Below, in pieces: positions 16,856 to 25,155 of a stretch of DNA of 64,000 bases. Origin of the DNA: Clostridia bacterium (GTDB lineage Bacteria; Bacillota; Clostridia; Christensenellales; CAG-138); contig JAFWMS010000020.1 in assembly GCA_017545535.1 (NCBI GenBank), positions 39,568-103,567 of the forward strand, written 5' to 3'. Under the pieces are notes generated by a model, which had not been told where the DNA came from, searched no databases, and saw only the letters and a list, made by a program, of their open reading frames with translations. The position numbers and the translations under genes are program-made. Position 1 is the first letter of the stretch. Each line of letters starts with the position of its first letter.

Positions 16856-17584
16856 ATGGAAAATCTATCGTTCATTTTGGTCTGTCTCGCCATCTTCGCG
16901 GGGCTGTTCCTGCTGGCCCTGGGCTTTGAAAAGCTGCTGGTGAAGAATCGGAAGAAGTTGTCCGACACCCACTATATCACCTACACGGCCCTGCTCTCCG
17001 CCATCGCCGGGGTGCTGATGCTGGTGGAGATCCCCCTTTTCTTCGCGCCTGGGTTCTATAAACTGGATCTGTCGGAGCTGCCGGTGCTGATCTGCACCTT
17101 TTATCTCGGTCCTGTGGCGGGCGTGGTGAGCGAGCTGTTGAAGGTGATATTGAAGCTGATCCTGAAGGGCACCAGCACCGCCTTCGTGGGAGACTTCGCC
17201 AACTTCGCCGTGGGCTGTTCCTTCGTGCTCCCGGCCAGCGTCCTCTACCACAGCCGCCCCAGCCGGAAGCGGGCCATTTGGGGCCTCGTTCTGGGCACGC
17301 TGGTCATGACCGTCTTCGGCAGCGCCTTCAACGCCCTGTACCTGCTGCCCAAGTTCAGCGTCCTGTTCGGGATGCCTCTGGATGCCATCGTCGCCATGGG
17401 CACCAAGGTGAACAAGGCCATCACCAGCGTCCCCACCTTGGTCCTCTTCGCCGTGGTACCCTTCAACCTTTTGAAAGGCGTGGTGGTATCGCTTCTCACC
17501 ATGCTCCTCTATAAACGCATCTCCCCCCTCCTCCACCTGGGCGACGATCGGAAGAAGGAACGACATAAGCAGGAAGGGATTTGA
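16856..17584 (+). CDS. ribU: ECF transporter S component for riboflavin
   Basis: A 242-residue membrane protein with about six hydrophobic segments, of the RibU type of ECF-transporter substrate-binding subunits. Typical features are ITYTALLSAIAGVLMLVEIPL near the N-terminus, the loop LSELPVLICTFYLGPVAGV and FVGDFANFAVGCSFVLPA. It needs the shared EcfA1-EcfA2-EcfT module, which is not in this window. The ATG at 16856 (GGGAGG upstream) follows the riboswitch terminator; earlier starts would lie within the riboswitch. The FMN riboswitch makes riboflavin the probable substrate. Confidence 0.93.
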   Translation: MENLSFILVCLAIFAGLFLLALGFEKLLVKNRKKLSDTHYITYTALLSAIAGVLMLVEIPLFFAPGFYKLDLSELPVLICTFYLGPVAGVVSELLKVILKLILKGTSTAFVGDFANFAVGCSFVLPASVLYHSRPSRKRAIWGLVLGTLVMTVFGSAFNALYLLPKFSVLFGMPLDAIVAMGTKVNKAITSVPTLVLFAVVPFNLLKGVVVSLLTMLLYKRISPLLHLGDDRKKERHKQEGI

Positions 17585-17730
17585 TCTTCGCGCCTTTTTC
17601 TCGAAAGAAAAGGCGCCCAAAAGAACTTCACTGATGGGCAACGCTCGGTCGATATTCCCTTATCCCCCTTAAGCTTCTCTTTTTTCGGTTCCTTTTTTCC
17701 TCTTCACCGAAGAGAAAAAAGGAACAAAAA
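17585..17730. repeat. Dispersed stem-loop element, copy R3 (hairpins A and B)
   Basis: Hairpin A: GCGCCTTTTTCT with AAGAAAAGGCGC (17590-17616, one bulge), followed by CCAAAAGAACTTCACTGATG. Hairpin B: GTTCCTTTTTTCCTCTTC with GAAGAGAAAAAAGGAAC (17688-17725, loop ACC, one bulge), preceded by AAGCTTCTCTTTTTTCG. Confidence 0.8.
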
Positions 17731-17756
17731 AAGGAACGGTTGCCCGTTCCTTTTCG
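17731..17756. terminator. Bidirectional terminator between ribU and the DUF1508 gene
   Basis: AAGGAACGG pairs with CCGTTCCTT (9 bp, loop TTGC). The plus strand continues TTCGC; the minus strand continues with seven T residues, so it best ends the DUF1508 gene. Confidence 0.7.
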
Positions 17757-17770
17757 CTTGTACCCTCGGA

Positions 17771-18136
17771 TTACTCCTCTACCACCGGGGACTCGGCGGC
17801 ATTCTTGCGGATGCTCTCGATGCCCTTGAGGCAGCCGGCCTTGGCCTTGTAGCTCTCGCCGGTGAGAATGATCTCGCCGTTGGCGGCCTTGAGACGGAAG
17901 CGGAACTCGCCCGCCTTGTCCTTGTAGACCTCAAACTTTGGGTTCTTGCAGCTGGCGCCCTCCACCGTCTGGTCCTCCAGCCCGGCGGCCACGGCGTTCT
18001 TGCGGATGCTTTCGATGCCGTTCTTGCAGGCGGATTCGGAGGAATAGGTCTCGCTGATGCCGATGATCTCCCCGTTGCCGGCCTTGAGCACGAAGCGGGA
18101 GCCCTTTTCATTGGTCTTCATCACAAATTTACCCAT
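17771..18136 (-). CDS. YegP-family protein (two DUF1508 repeats)
   Basis: A 121-residue protein made of two tandem DUF1508 units (about residues 3-55 and 64-115). Each has the pattern FxxxxxxxGxxRFxLKAxNGEIIxxxExYxxxxxCxxGIESIRKNA. The two copies have one internal Cys each (in SACKNG and AGCLKG). The family is widespread and small, with no firmly established function. The gene is a monocistronic unit facing ribU, with AGGAGGCAAAT upstream of the ATG. Confidence 0.85.
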   Translation of the reverse strand: MGKFVMKTNEKGSRFVLKAGNGEIIGISETYSSESACKNGIESIRKNAVAAGLEDQTVEGASCKNPKFEVYKDKAGEFRFRLKAANGEIILTGESYKAKAGCLKGIESIRKNAAESPVVEE

Positions 18137-18265
18137 AGATCATTTGCCTCCTTTGTATTCTACCGTCAGTATAACGCATTTATATATAAAATGCAACGGG
18201 TGAAAAGCGACATTTTTCGGAATAAGTCATCGCCCGAGTGGGTGTCCTGCCCAGTCGAGCTGCCC

Positions 18266-18294
18266 TTGCAACCACGGATCAAATAGTATATACT
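18266..18294 (+). promoter_or_regulatory. Promoter of the nitroreductase gene
   Basis: TTGCAA (18266-18271), 17-nt spacer, TATACT (18289-18294). The -10 sits in the 10-bp palindrome AGTATATACT. Confidence 0.6.
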
Positions 18295-18324
18295 GGATGC
18301 ACCACATGTAAAGGAGCAAAAACC

Positions 18325-18852
18325 ATGGAATTCAGCGACCTTGCCCTGCAGAGAAGAAGCGTCCGCGCCTATGAAGATAAGCCCGTGGACCCGGCCCTCA
18401 TCGAACAGATCCTCCAGGCAGCCCAGCTGGCCCCCACCTGGAAGAACTCCCAGACGGGCCGCTACTACGTGGCCGCCACCCCGGAAGCCCAGGCGAAGAT
18501 CCGCGCCTGCCTCCCCTCCTTCAACCAGCGCAGCAGCGACCACGCCGCCCTCATCGTCACCGCCTACGTGAAGGACGTTTCCGGCTTCACCGCCGGCCAG
18601 CCCGACAACGAGCTGGGCAACCAGTGGGGCGCCTATGACCTGGGGCTCCAGAACGCCTACCTCGTTTTGAAGGCCCGGGAGCTGGGGCTGGACACCCTGA
18701 TCATGGGCATTCGGGACGAGGCCGCCCTTCGGGCCGCCGCGGGCATCCCGGACACGGAGGCGGTCTTCTCCGTTATCGCCCTGGGCTACCGGGCCCAGGA
18801 GCCCTCCCTCCGTCCCCGCAAGGCCCTAAGCGACGTGACCAGGTTCCTCTGA
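18325..18852 (+). CDS. Nitroreductase family protein
   Basis: A 175-residue FMN-dependent oxidoreductase of the nitroreductase fold. The N-terminal FMN-binding signature RRSVRAYEDKPVDPALIEQILQAAQLAPTWKNSQ is clear (short form: RRSVRAYEDKPV, about 9-20), with the later GLDTLIMGIRDEAALRAAAGIP segment near the flavin. The protein is of the small, homodimeric type. AAGGAG lies 8 nt before the ATG at 18325; the frame stays open further upstream but has no ribosome site. The physiological substrate is not predictable. Confidence 0.9.
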   Translation: MEFSDLALQRRSVRAYEDKPVDPALIEQILQAAQLAPTWKNSQTGRYYVAATPEAQAKIRACLPSFNQRSSDHAALIVTAYVKDVSGFTAGQPDNELGNQWGAYDLGLQNAYLVLKARELGLDTLIMGIRDEAALRAAAGIPDTEAVFSVIALGYRAQEPSLRPRKALSDVTRFL

Positions 18853-18884
18853 GCTCTCTCCGGGCCATCTGCATACAACAATAA

Positions 18885-18906
18885 AGCGCGGGATCGCTCC
18901 CGCGCT
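18885..18906. terminator. Bidirectional terminator between nitroreductase and rplA
   Basis: AGCGCGGGA pairs with TCCCGCGCT (9 bp, loop TCGC), followed on the plus strand by GCTTTGCTTTT and on the minus strand by TTATTGTTG. Confidence 0.7.
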
Positions 18907-18925
18907 GCTTTGCTTTTGGTTTGAA

Positions 18926-19615
18926 TTAGAACTTTTGGGCGTTGACCTTGACGCCGGGGCCCATGGTGGTGGAAGCCACCAGGCTGCGGATGTAGGTGCC
19001 CTTGGCGGCGGCGGGCTTGGCCTTGATGATCGCCTCCATGAGGGTGGTCAGATTCTCGGTCAGCTTCTCGGGGCCGAAGGAAACCTTGCCGATGGGGCAG
19101 TGGCAGATGTTGGTCTTGTCCACACGATACTCCACCTTACCGGCTTTGATGTCCTTGATGGCCTTGGCCACATCCATGGTGACGGTACCGGACTTGGGGT
19201 TGGGCATCAAGCCCTTGGGGCCCAGGACACGGCCGATGCGGCCGACCACACCCATCATGTCGGGGGTAGCCACGCACACGTCGAACTCGAACCAGTTCTC
19301 CTTCTGGATCTTGGCCACGGTGGCCTCGTCGCCGATGTAGTCCGCGCCGGCTTCCTCGGCCTCATGGGCCTTGTCGCCCTTGGCGAAAACCAACACGCGG
19401 ACGGTCTTGCCGGTGCCGTGGGGCAGGACCACCGCACCGCGGACCTGCTGGTCAGCGTGACGGGAGTCGACGCCCAAACGGACGGAGACTTCCACGGTCT
19501 CATCGAACTTGGCCTTGGCGGTCTTGCAGACCAGCTCCATGCTCTCCATGGGATCGTACTGCTTGAGACGATCGATGAGGGCAGCGCTTTCAACGTACTT
19601 CTTTCCGTGCTTCAT
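18926..19615 (-). CDS. rplA: Ribosomal protein L1
   Basis: The 229-residue 50S protein L1, which forms the mobile L1 stalk near the E site. The N-terminus [14 protein letters not shown] and the conserved [18 protein letters not shown] segment are diagnostic. It is the last gene of the rpmG-secE-nusG-rplK-rplA unit and lies 15 bp after rplK. In many bacteria L1 represses its own operon by binding the leader of the L11-L1 message; no clear mimic of its binding site was recognised here. Confidence 0.97.
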   Translation of the reverse strand: MKHGKKYVESAALIDRLKQYDPMESMELVCKTAKAKFDETVEVSVRLGVDSRHADQQVRGAVVLPHGTGKTVRVLVFAKGDKAHEAEEAGADYIGDEATVAKIQKENWFEFDVCVATPDMMGVVGRIGRVLGPKGLMPNPKSGTVTMDVAKAIKDIKAGKVEYRVDKTNICHCPIGKVSFGPEKLTENLTTLMEAIIKAKPAAAKGTYIRSLVASTTMGPGVKVNAQKF

Positions 19616-19630
19616 ATCCTTGCCCTCCTC

Positions 19631-20056
19631 TTAGTCCACGATGGTGACGCCCATGGAACGGGCGGTGCCCTCGACCATGCTCATAGCGGCTTCCAGGGAA
19701 GCGGCGTTCAGGTCGGGCATCTTCATCTCGGCGATCTCCTTGACCTGAGCCTTGGTCATGCTGGCGACCTTCTGCTTGTTGGGGACGCCGGAGGCATGCT
19801 CCAGATTGCAAGCCTTCTTGATGAGGACCGCGGCGGGAGGGGTCTTGGTGATGAAGGTGAAGGAACGGTCCGCATACACCGTGATGACCACGGGGATGAC
19901 CAGACCGACCTGGTTCTTCGTACGCTCGTTGAATTCCTTGCAGAAGCCCATGATGTTCACACCCTGGGAACCGAGGGCGGGGCCGACCGGGGGGGCCGGA
20001 GTGGCCTTGCCGGCATTGATCTGCAGTTTGACATAACCGGTGATCTTCTTTGCCAT
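19631..20056 (-). CDS. rplK: Ribosomal protein L11
   Basis: The 141-residue 50S protein L11 at the base of the GTPase-associated stalk. It shows the N-terminal [30 protein letters not shown] pattern (proline-rich hinge) and the C-terminal RNA-binding [17 protein letters not shown] end. It lies between nusG and rplA in the standard order. A hairpin occurs in the 109-bp gap after nusG. Confidence 0.97.
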   Translation of the reverse strand: MAKKITGYVKLQINAGKATPAPPVGPALGSQGVNIMGFCKEFNERTKNQVGLVIPVVITVYADRSFTFITKTPPAAVLIKKACNLEHASGVPNKQKVASMTKAQVKEIAEMKMPDLNAASLEAAMSMVEGTARSMGVTIVD

Positions 20057-20117
20057 TGCTGTTTCTCCTATCTAAAGATTTTAGTTAGTCGGTGGTGCGG
20101 GGTGCCTCCCCTCCCAC

Positions 20118-20142
20118 CTTAGGCGGGTACTGCCCGCCTATC
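20118..20142. other. Inverted repeat between nusG and rplK
   Basis: TAGGCGGG and CCCGCCTA flank a short TACTG loop. Neither strand has a T-run after it, so it is not a standard terminator; it could be an RNA processing site or translational signal of the L11-L1 message. Confidence 0.45.
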
Positions 20143-20165
20143 CAAAAGAGCAAATGCCCGTTGGA

Positions 20166-20753
20166 TCAAAGTTTTTGGACCTGGATGAAATCCAGCTCCA
20201 CAGGGGTGTCCCGGCCGAACATAGACACGGTGAGCTTGACCTTCTGACGCTCGGGGTCCAGCTTCTCCACCCGGCCGATGAAGTTTTCCAGGGGGCCGGA
20301 GACCACGCGCACGTTCTCCCCCACCTCGATGTTGAGGATGATGGGGATGCGCTCCACGCCCATGGCCGTGACCTCTTCGTCGGAAAGGGGCACGGGCTTG
20401 CTGCCGGGGCCCACGAAGCCGGTGACGCCGCGGGTGTTGCGGATGACGTACCAGGCCCGGGGGTTCATGACCAGCTCCCGGCTGATGCCGCCGCCCCGCT
20501 CCGCCGGGCGCTCCTTCTCCACCACGTCCACCAGCATCTTCACCATGACGTAGCCGGGGAAGACCTTGCGGGTCGTGGTCTTGCGCTTGCCGGTGGGCAG
20601 GATCTCGATGGTCTCCTCCGTGGGATACTTGACCTCCAGGATGATATCCGCCAGGCCAGCGTTCTCCACAGACTTTTCCAGGTCCTCTTTCACCTTATTC
20701 TCGTATCCGGAATAGGTGTGGACCACATACCATTTGGCTTCCTGCTGGCTCAT
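20166..20753 (-). CDS. nusG: Transcription termination/antitermination factor NusG
   Basis: A 195-residue NusG. The N-terminal NGN domain begins AKWYVVHTYSGYENKVKEDL and the C-terminal KOW domain holds VGENVRVVSGPLENFIGRVEKLDPERQKVKL. NusG binds the RNA polymerase clamp and couples it to Rho or the ribosome. An extra charged segment (VEKERPAERGGGISRELVMNP) in the NGN domain is a little longer than usual. It follows secE by 4 bp. A rho gene with a large disordered region is present in the same window. Confidence 0.96.
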   Translation of the reverse strand: MSQQEAKWYVVHTYSGYENKVKEDLEKSVENAGLADIILEVKYPTEETIEILPTGKRKTTTRKVFPGYVMVKMLVDVVEKERPAERGGGISRELVMNPRAWYVIRNTRGVTGFVGPGSKPVPLSDEEVTAMGVERIPIILNIEVGENVRVVSGPLENFIGRVEKLDPERQKVKLTVSMFGRDTPVELDFIQVQKL

Positions 20754-20757
20754 GAGC

Positions 20758-21039
20758 TTACTCCGCCGTCTGGCTGGTGGAGGTGGTGCCGGCGCCGGTC
20801 AGCGCGGCAAGGCCCTTCACGCCTGCGGAAAAGCCAAGGTCCAGAAGCCAGATCATGGCGGACATGGCCAGCACGACCACGAACACCATGGCGGTATGCT
20901 TCACGAGATCGCCGAAGGACATCCAGGTCAGCTTCTTGACCTCGCCCATCATCTCCTTGAGATACTGCTTCAGGTTCAGCTTGCTCTTCTTCGCGGGCTT
21001 AGCAGCCGCATTGGCTTTCTTTTCCACTTCGTTTGCCAT
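20758..21039 (-). CDS. secE: Preprotein translocase subunit SecE
   Basis: A 93-residue SecE with a basic, Ala/Lys-rich N-terminus, the conserved amphipathic segment YLKEMMGEVKKLTWMSFGDLVKHT and a single membrane helix (FVVVLAMSAMIWLLDLGF). It is part of SecYEG. I chose the ATG at 21039 (AGAGG upstream) rather than the longer frame, because the extension overlaps rpmG. It lies between rpmG and nusG, the standard order in Firmicutes. Confidence 0.93.
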   Translation of the reverse strand: MANEVEKKANAAAKPAKKSKLNLKQYLKEMMGEVKKLTWMSFGDLVKHTAMVFVVVLAMSAMIWLLDLGFSAGVKGLAALTGAGTTSTSQTAE

Positions 21040-21050
21040 GGGAGACCTCT

Positions 21051-21200
21051 TTACTTCGCTTCCCGATGGAGGGTCTGCTTGCGGCAGAACCGGCAATACT
21101 TGTTGAACTCCAAACGATCGGGATCGTTCTTCTTGTTCTTAAAGGTATTGTAATTCCTCTGCTTGCACTCGGTGCAGGCCAACGTGATCTTAACGCGCAT
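21051..21200 (-). CDS. rpmG: Ribosomal protein L33
   Basis: A 49-residue L33 with the zinc-binding pattern CTEC...CRFC ([17 protein letters not shown] at the start). The C+ form implies zinc binding. The ATG at 21200 has GAAGGAGAA upstream; earlier in-frame codons lie in the leader. First gene of the secE-nusG operon. Confidence 0.95.
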   Translation of the reverse strand: MRVKITLACTECKQRNYNTFKNKKNDPDRLEFNKYCRFCRKQTLHREAK

Positions 21201-21238
21201 GGTATTTCTCCTTCTCGTTGGTATTCCATCAAAAACAA

Positions 21239-21254
21239 GCCCCCTCATGGGGGC
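21239..21254 (-). promoter_or_regulatory. Terminator-like hairpin at the 5-prime end of the rpmG leader
   Basis: On the minus strand GCCCCC-ATGA-GGGGGC is followed by TTGTTTTTG. It lies between the promoter and rpmG and begins within about 4 nt of the expected start of transcription. It could attenuate the operon or form a protective 5-prime stem. Confidence 0.6.
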
Positions 21255-21263
21255 ACCTTGCAT

Positions 21264-21292
21264 AGGTTACCACAGGGAGGATCGTTTGTCAA
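21264..21292 (-). promoter_or_regulatory. Promoter of the rpmG-secE-nusG-rplK-rplA operon
   Basis: Minus strand TTGACA (21292-21287), 17-nt spacer, TAACCT (21269-21264). The expected start is near 21257. Confidence 0.7.
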
Positions 21293-21484
21293 TGAAAATC
21301 TTTCGATTTTCTCTTATTTTTTGCGCCGCTCCCCAGGGTTTGTCGGCGGAAGCATCCTATCATATTTTCAGGGGTCCGTCCACCCTTTTTTCCGGCCTAT
21401 GCCCGCTTTTTTTCAAAAGGATATAGGAAACGGGGGCGGGATGTGATACAATGATTTGAAACTGATGTTAGGAGGCCTGATCCA

Positions 21485-22195
21485 ATGATCATCCTGCTCG
21501 CCGCCGCGGTGCTGCCGGCCATATATCTGCTTTCCCGGGTCTACCGGATGGACACCATCGAGAAGGAGCCCTTCTCCCTGCTTCGCAAGCTCCTTCTTTG
21601 GGGGGCCATCAGCGGCGTCCCCGCTGCTTTGGTGGAGAGCCTGCTCACCGGGGTGCTGGTGAACGTATTTGAGGAGGGCACGGTGTTTTACAACCTCTTC
21701 GCCGGATTCGTGGTGGCGGCACTGGTGGAGGAGTCCTTCAAGTTTTTCTTCCTCTATAAATTTACCTTCCGCACCCCCGACTTCAACTATCGGTTCGACG
21801 GGGTGGTCTACGCCGTGTTCGTGTCCATGGGCTTCGCCATTTTGGAGAACATCCTGTACGTGTTCCAGGGCGGCATCGGTGTGGCGATCACCAGGGCGCT
21901 GCTCGCTTTGCCCCTCCACGCCGCCTGCGGGGTGTACATGGGCATCGCCTACGGGCAGCAGAAGGTGAACAGCCTCTATAAGCCCGCCTCCTTCGGCTCC
22001 GTGGCGGCGGCGTGCCTGCCCGTGCCCATCCTGATCCACGGGTTCTACGATTTCTGTGCCTTCATGCAGACCTGGCCCTTCACCGTCATCTTCATCGGGT
22101 TCGTGGCCCTGGTCTTTATCCTTACGCTGAAAAATCTCCAGAAGGCGTCCCGGGAGGACGGCCCCGTGAACGAGGTGACCATCGATGCGCAGTAA
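21485..22195 (+). CDS. PrsW-family intramembrane metalloprotease
   Basis: A 236-residue polytopic membrane protein of the PrsW/CPBP-like family. The catalytic EExxK motif is E82-E83-S-F-K86, and LPLHAACGVYMG near the C-terminal half supplies the conserved His. PrsW in Bacillus starts the cleavage of the anti-sigma factor RsiW; relatives have varied targets. GGAGG lies about 8 nt before the ATG. The last 11 bp overlap the GH2 gene, so the two are co-translated, but no anti-sigma factor is encoded nearby. Confidence 0.88.
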   Translation: MIILLAAAVLPAIYLLSRVYRMDTIEKEPFSLLRKLLLWGAISGVPAALVESLLTGVLVNVFEEGTVFYNLFAGFVVAALVEESFKFFFLYKFTFRTPDFNYRFDGVVYAVFVSMGFAILENILYVFQGGIGVAITRALLALPLHAACGVYMGIAYGQQKVNSLYKPASFGSVAAACLPVPILIHGFYDFCAFMQTWPFTVIFIGFVALVFILTLKNLQKASREDGPVNEVTIDAQ

Positions 22196-24554
22196 CATCC
22201 CCCTGAACAACGATTGGCAGTTTGCCTTCACCTGCACCGACGCGTTCCTCCGGGGGGAGGTCCCCGGCGAACCGGTGCGGCTCCCCCACACGGCCAAGCT
22301 CCTGCCCTGGAAGTGCGCCCAGAAGGAGATGTACGAGACCGTCTGCGGCTATACCCGGACCGTCTTCGCCGATTCCTCTTGGGAAGGCAAGGAGGTGCGG
22401 CTCATCCTGGACGGGGCGGCCCATTATCCCGAGGTATTTTTGAACGGCGAGCCGGTGGCTCCCGAATGGGACGCCCACTGTGGGTACGTGGCCCAGAGCT
22501 TTTTGCTGACGGGTCTCAGATACGGCGAGGAGAACCGGCTGTCTGTGCGGCTGGACACCCGGGAGAGCCTGAACCAGCCTCCCTTCGGCTTTTTGATCGA
22601 CTATCTGTGCTACGGAGGCCTATACCGGGAGGCGCGGCTGGAGATCACCGAGCCCTGCCATATCGCCAGCGTGTTCCCTAAAGCCCATGCCGACGGCACG
22701 GCTGACGTATATGTGGATTTGAGCTGGGCGCCGGAAGCAGGCGATACCCTTCGACTCACCGTGCCGGAGTTGGGCGTGGACCTTGCATCGGAAGCACAGA
22801 CTGAAACCGAGTTTTCCTTCAAAGCGGAGGACGCCGTCCCTTGGGATCTGGATCGGCCTCGGCTCTACGAGATGACCGTATCCCTCTTCCATGAGGGGCA
22901 GGAAACGGATCGACGGACCATGAAGATCGGCTTCCGGGACGCGGAATTCCAGGCGGACGGGTTCTATCTCAACGGGAAGCTGGTACATCTCAGGGGCCTG
23001 AACCGGCATCAGAGCTATCCCTACATCGGCTACGCGGCCCCGGCGGGCATGCAGCGGGACGAGGCCAACTACCTGAAGTTCGGTTTGGGCCTCAACATGG
23101 TCCGCACCAGCCACTACCCCCAGAGCCAGCACTTCATCGACCGCTGCGACGAGATAGGGCTGCTGGTGTTCACGGAGATCCCCGGCTGGCAGCACATCGG
23201 GGACGAGGAATGGAAACAGCGGGCCCTGGAGAACGTGCGGCAGATGGTGCTCCAGTACCGGCACCACCCCAGCATCGTGCTGTGGGGGGTGCGGATCAAC
23301 GAAAGCCAGGACAACGACCAGCTGTATGCCGAGACCAACGCCCTGTGCCGCCGTCTGGACGACACCCGCCAGACCAGCGGCGTCCGGTACCTGCAGCAGA
23401 GCCACCTTTTGGAGGACGTGTACGCCTACAACGATTTCACCAAGGACGGCACGGGCTACGGGCTCCTGGAGAAGGGGAACGTGACCAAGGAGCTAAATAA
23501 GGGTTATCTGGTCTCCGAATGCAACGGGCATATGTTCCCCACCAAGAACCAGGACGACGAGCAGCATCGGCTCACCCACGCCCTGCGCCACGCCCGGGTC
23601 CAGAGCGACGGGGCCGTTCGGGAGGGCGTCTCCGGCTGCATCGCCTGGTGCATGGCGGATTACAACACCCACCCGGACTTCGGCACCGGGGACGCCATCT
23701 GCTACCACGGCGTGGCGGACGGGTTCCGCAACAACAAGCTGGCGGGCTGGGTCTACGCGAGCCAGCAGGACCAGGACCCGGTGCTCATGGTGGCCACGGA
23801 CATGAACAAGGGCGAGCGGGCCGGGAGCCTGCTGGACGACGCCTACGTGTTCACCAACGCGGAAAAGGTGCGGCTTTCTAAGGGCGGCAAGTTCATCGCG
23901 GACTTCGAGCCGGACCGGGCCGACTATCCCGGACTCCCCCACCCGCCGGTGCATATCGACGATTTCGTGGGCGAGCTGTTGAAGACGGAGGAGGGGTTCT
24001 CCGACGAGGTGGCGGCCAAGGTGAAGAAGTGCCTGTTCGCCGCCCAAAAGTACGGCATGGATAAGCTGCCGCTTTCCATCAAGATGACGTTGGCGGATCT
24101 GAAGTTCCGGCATGGGTTCACCATGGAGCAGGGGATCGACCTGTTCAACCGGTACATGGGCGGCTGGGGCCAGGAATCGGGCCTGTGGCGGTTCACCGCC
24201 ATCCGCCAGGGCGAGGCCGCCGAGTACGTGGAGAAGGGCGCCTATACGAGGCCCTGCCTGGTGGCCCGGGCGGAGCGAGCGCTCCTCACCGAGGGGAGCG
24301 AATATGACATGACCCTCATCCATCTCGAATGCAAGGACGAGCGGGGGAACCGGATCCCCACGGCCTTCGACCCCGTCCTGCTCACCACGGAAGGGCCCAT
24401 CCAGGTGGTGGGGCCCCGGGCCGTATCGCTGGAGGGCGGCGCCTTCGGCACCTATGTGCGGACCACGGGCGAGACCGGCGAGGGCGTGCTCACCCTCACC
24501 TCCCCCACCCTGGGCAGCTGCAAGCTGACCTTCACCATCATTCCGGAACTGTAA
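22185..24554 (+). CDS. Glycoside hydrolase family 2 protein (beta-galactosidase-like)
   Basis: A 789-residue GH2 enzyme without a signal peptide, so cytoplasmic. It has the sugar-binding domain (about 1-165), an immunoglobulin-like domain and the TIM barrel. The acid/base is E373 in WGVRINES and the nucleophile E445 in LVSECNGHMFP; the WG...NE and SECNGH patterns match bacterial GH2 proteins annotated as beta-galactosidases or related hydrolases. A C-terminal beta domain follows. The start overlaps the end of the PrsW gene. The exact substrate is uncertain, because GH2 also includes glucuronidases and mannosidases. Confidence 0.85.
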   Translation: MRSNIPLNNDWQFAFTCTDAFLRGEVPGEPVRLPHTAKLLPWKCAQKEMYETVCGYTRTVFADSSWEGKEVRLILDGAAHYPEVFLNGEPVAPEWDAHCGYVAQSFLLTGLRYGEENRLSVRLDTRESLNQPPFGFLIDYLCYGGLYREARLEITEPCHIASVFPKAHADGTADVYVDLSWAPEAGDTLRLTVPELGVDLASEAQTETEFSFKAEDAVPWDLDRPRLYEMTVSLFHEGQETDRRTMKIGFRDAEFQADGFYLNGKLVHLRGLNRHQSYPYIGYAAPAGMQRDEANYLKFGLGLNMVRTSHYPQSQHFIDRCDEIGLLVFTEIPGWQHIGDEEWKQRALENVRQMVLQYRHHPSIVLWGVRINESQDNDQLYAETNALCRRLDDTRQTSGVRYLQQSHLLEDVYAYNDFTKDGTGYGLLEKGNVTKELNKGYLVSECNGHMFPTKNQDDEQHRLTHALRHARVQSDGAVREGVSGCIAWCMADYNTHPDFGTGDAICYHGVADGFRNNKLAGWVYASQQDQDPVLMVATDMNKGERAGSLLDDAYVFTNAEKVRLSKGGKFIADFEPDRADYPGLPHPPVHIDDFVGELLKTEEGFSDEVAAKVKKCLFAAQKYGMDKLPLSIKMTLADLKFRHGFTMEQGIDLFNRYMGGWGQESGLWRFTAIRQGEAAEYVEKGAYTRPCLVARAERALLTEGSEYDMTLIHLECKDERGNRIPTAFDPVLLTTEGPIQVVGPRAVSLEGGAFGTYVRTTGETGEGVLTLTSPTLGSCKLTFTIIPEL

Positions 24555-24569
24555 AGAAAGGAGCGTCCT

Positions 24570-24989
24570 ATGGAATACCGCCGTTTCAACGACACCTACG
24601 TGATCCGCATGGATCGGGGCGAGGAAATCATGTCCTGTCTAACGGACCTATGCCAGAGAGAGGATATTCGGCTGGGGTACGTAGAAGCCATCGGCGCCGT
24701 GGACCGAGCCGTGGTGGGGCTCTACGACGTGGTCAACAAGGTCTACCGCAAGCAGGCTTTCCACGAACCCATGGAGATGACCTCTCTGCTGGGCACCGTC
24801 ACCAGCAAGGGCGGACAAGTGTATCTGCATCTTCACGTGACCCTGACTGACGAAAACATGCTGGCTCACGGCGGGCATGTGAACTCCCTAACCATCGGCG
24901 GCACCTGCGAGATGATCCTGCGCACCCTGCCGGGAGAGGTGAGCCGACGCTTGGACGATGCCACGGGACTGAATCTGTTTGATTTTTGA
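24570..24989 (+). CDS. PPC-domain (DUF296) DNA-binding protein
   Basis: A 139-residue single-domain protein of the PPC/DUF296 family, found in plant AT-hook proteins and as solo proteins in bacteria. The core FNDTYVIRMDRGEEIMSCLTDLC and VYLHLHVTLTDENMLAHGGHV, with three His residues that may bind metal, fit the trimeric family fold. It lies 15 bp after the GH2 gene with AAAGGAG upstream and ends the operon. In bacteria its role is not established; DNA binding is inferred from family naming only. Confidence 0.85.
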   Translation: MEYRRFNDTYVIRMDRGEEIMSCLTDLCQREDIRLGYVEAIGAVDRAVVGLYDVVNKVYRKQAFHEPMEMTSLLGTVTSKGGQVYLHLHVTLTDENMLAHGGHVNSLTIGGTCEMILRTLPGEVSRRLDDATGLNLFDF

Positions 24990-24996
24990 GAGGAAC

Positions 24997-25150
24997 CTAT
25001 TGAAAACGGACCACCTTTCTTGAAAGAAAGGTGGTCCCAAAGAACTTCAAGAATACAAAAAAGCTCAAGGGGCACAATCTATTGACCCCTTGAGCTTTTC
25101 TTTTTACGCCGCTTTTTCTTTTCACCGAAAAGAAAAAGCGGCAAAAGAAA
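24997..25150. repeat. Dispersed stem-loop element, copy R4 (hairpins A and B)
   Basis: Hairpin A: a perfect 14-bp stem GGACCACCTTTCTT / AAGAAAGGTGGTCC (25008-25037), followed by CAAAGAACTTCA. Hairpin B: a perfect 16-bp stem GCCGCTTTTTCTTTTC with its complement (25108-25142, loop ACC). The space between them holds an additional terminator stem. Confidence 0.8.
25059..25105 (+). terminator. Terminator after the PPC gene
   Basis: A perfect 14-bp stem AAAAGCTCAAGGGG / CCCCTTGAGCTTTT (25059-25099) is followed by CTTTTTAC. It lies between hairpins A and B of repeat R4. Confidence 0.75.
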
Positions 25151-25155
25151 AATCC

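Noticed and set aside
25008..25142. Hairpins of repeat R4 as an insertion sequence with terminal inverted repeats
   Set aside because: The two hairpins are different from each other, each is self-complementary, there is no coding capacity between them and no target duplication at the ends. A REP-like repeat fits better.
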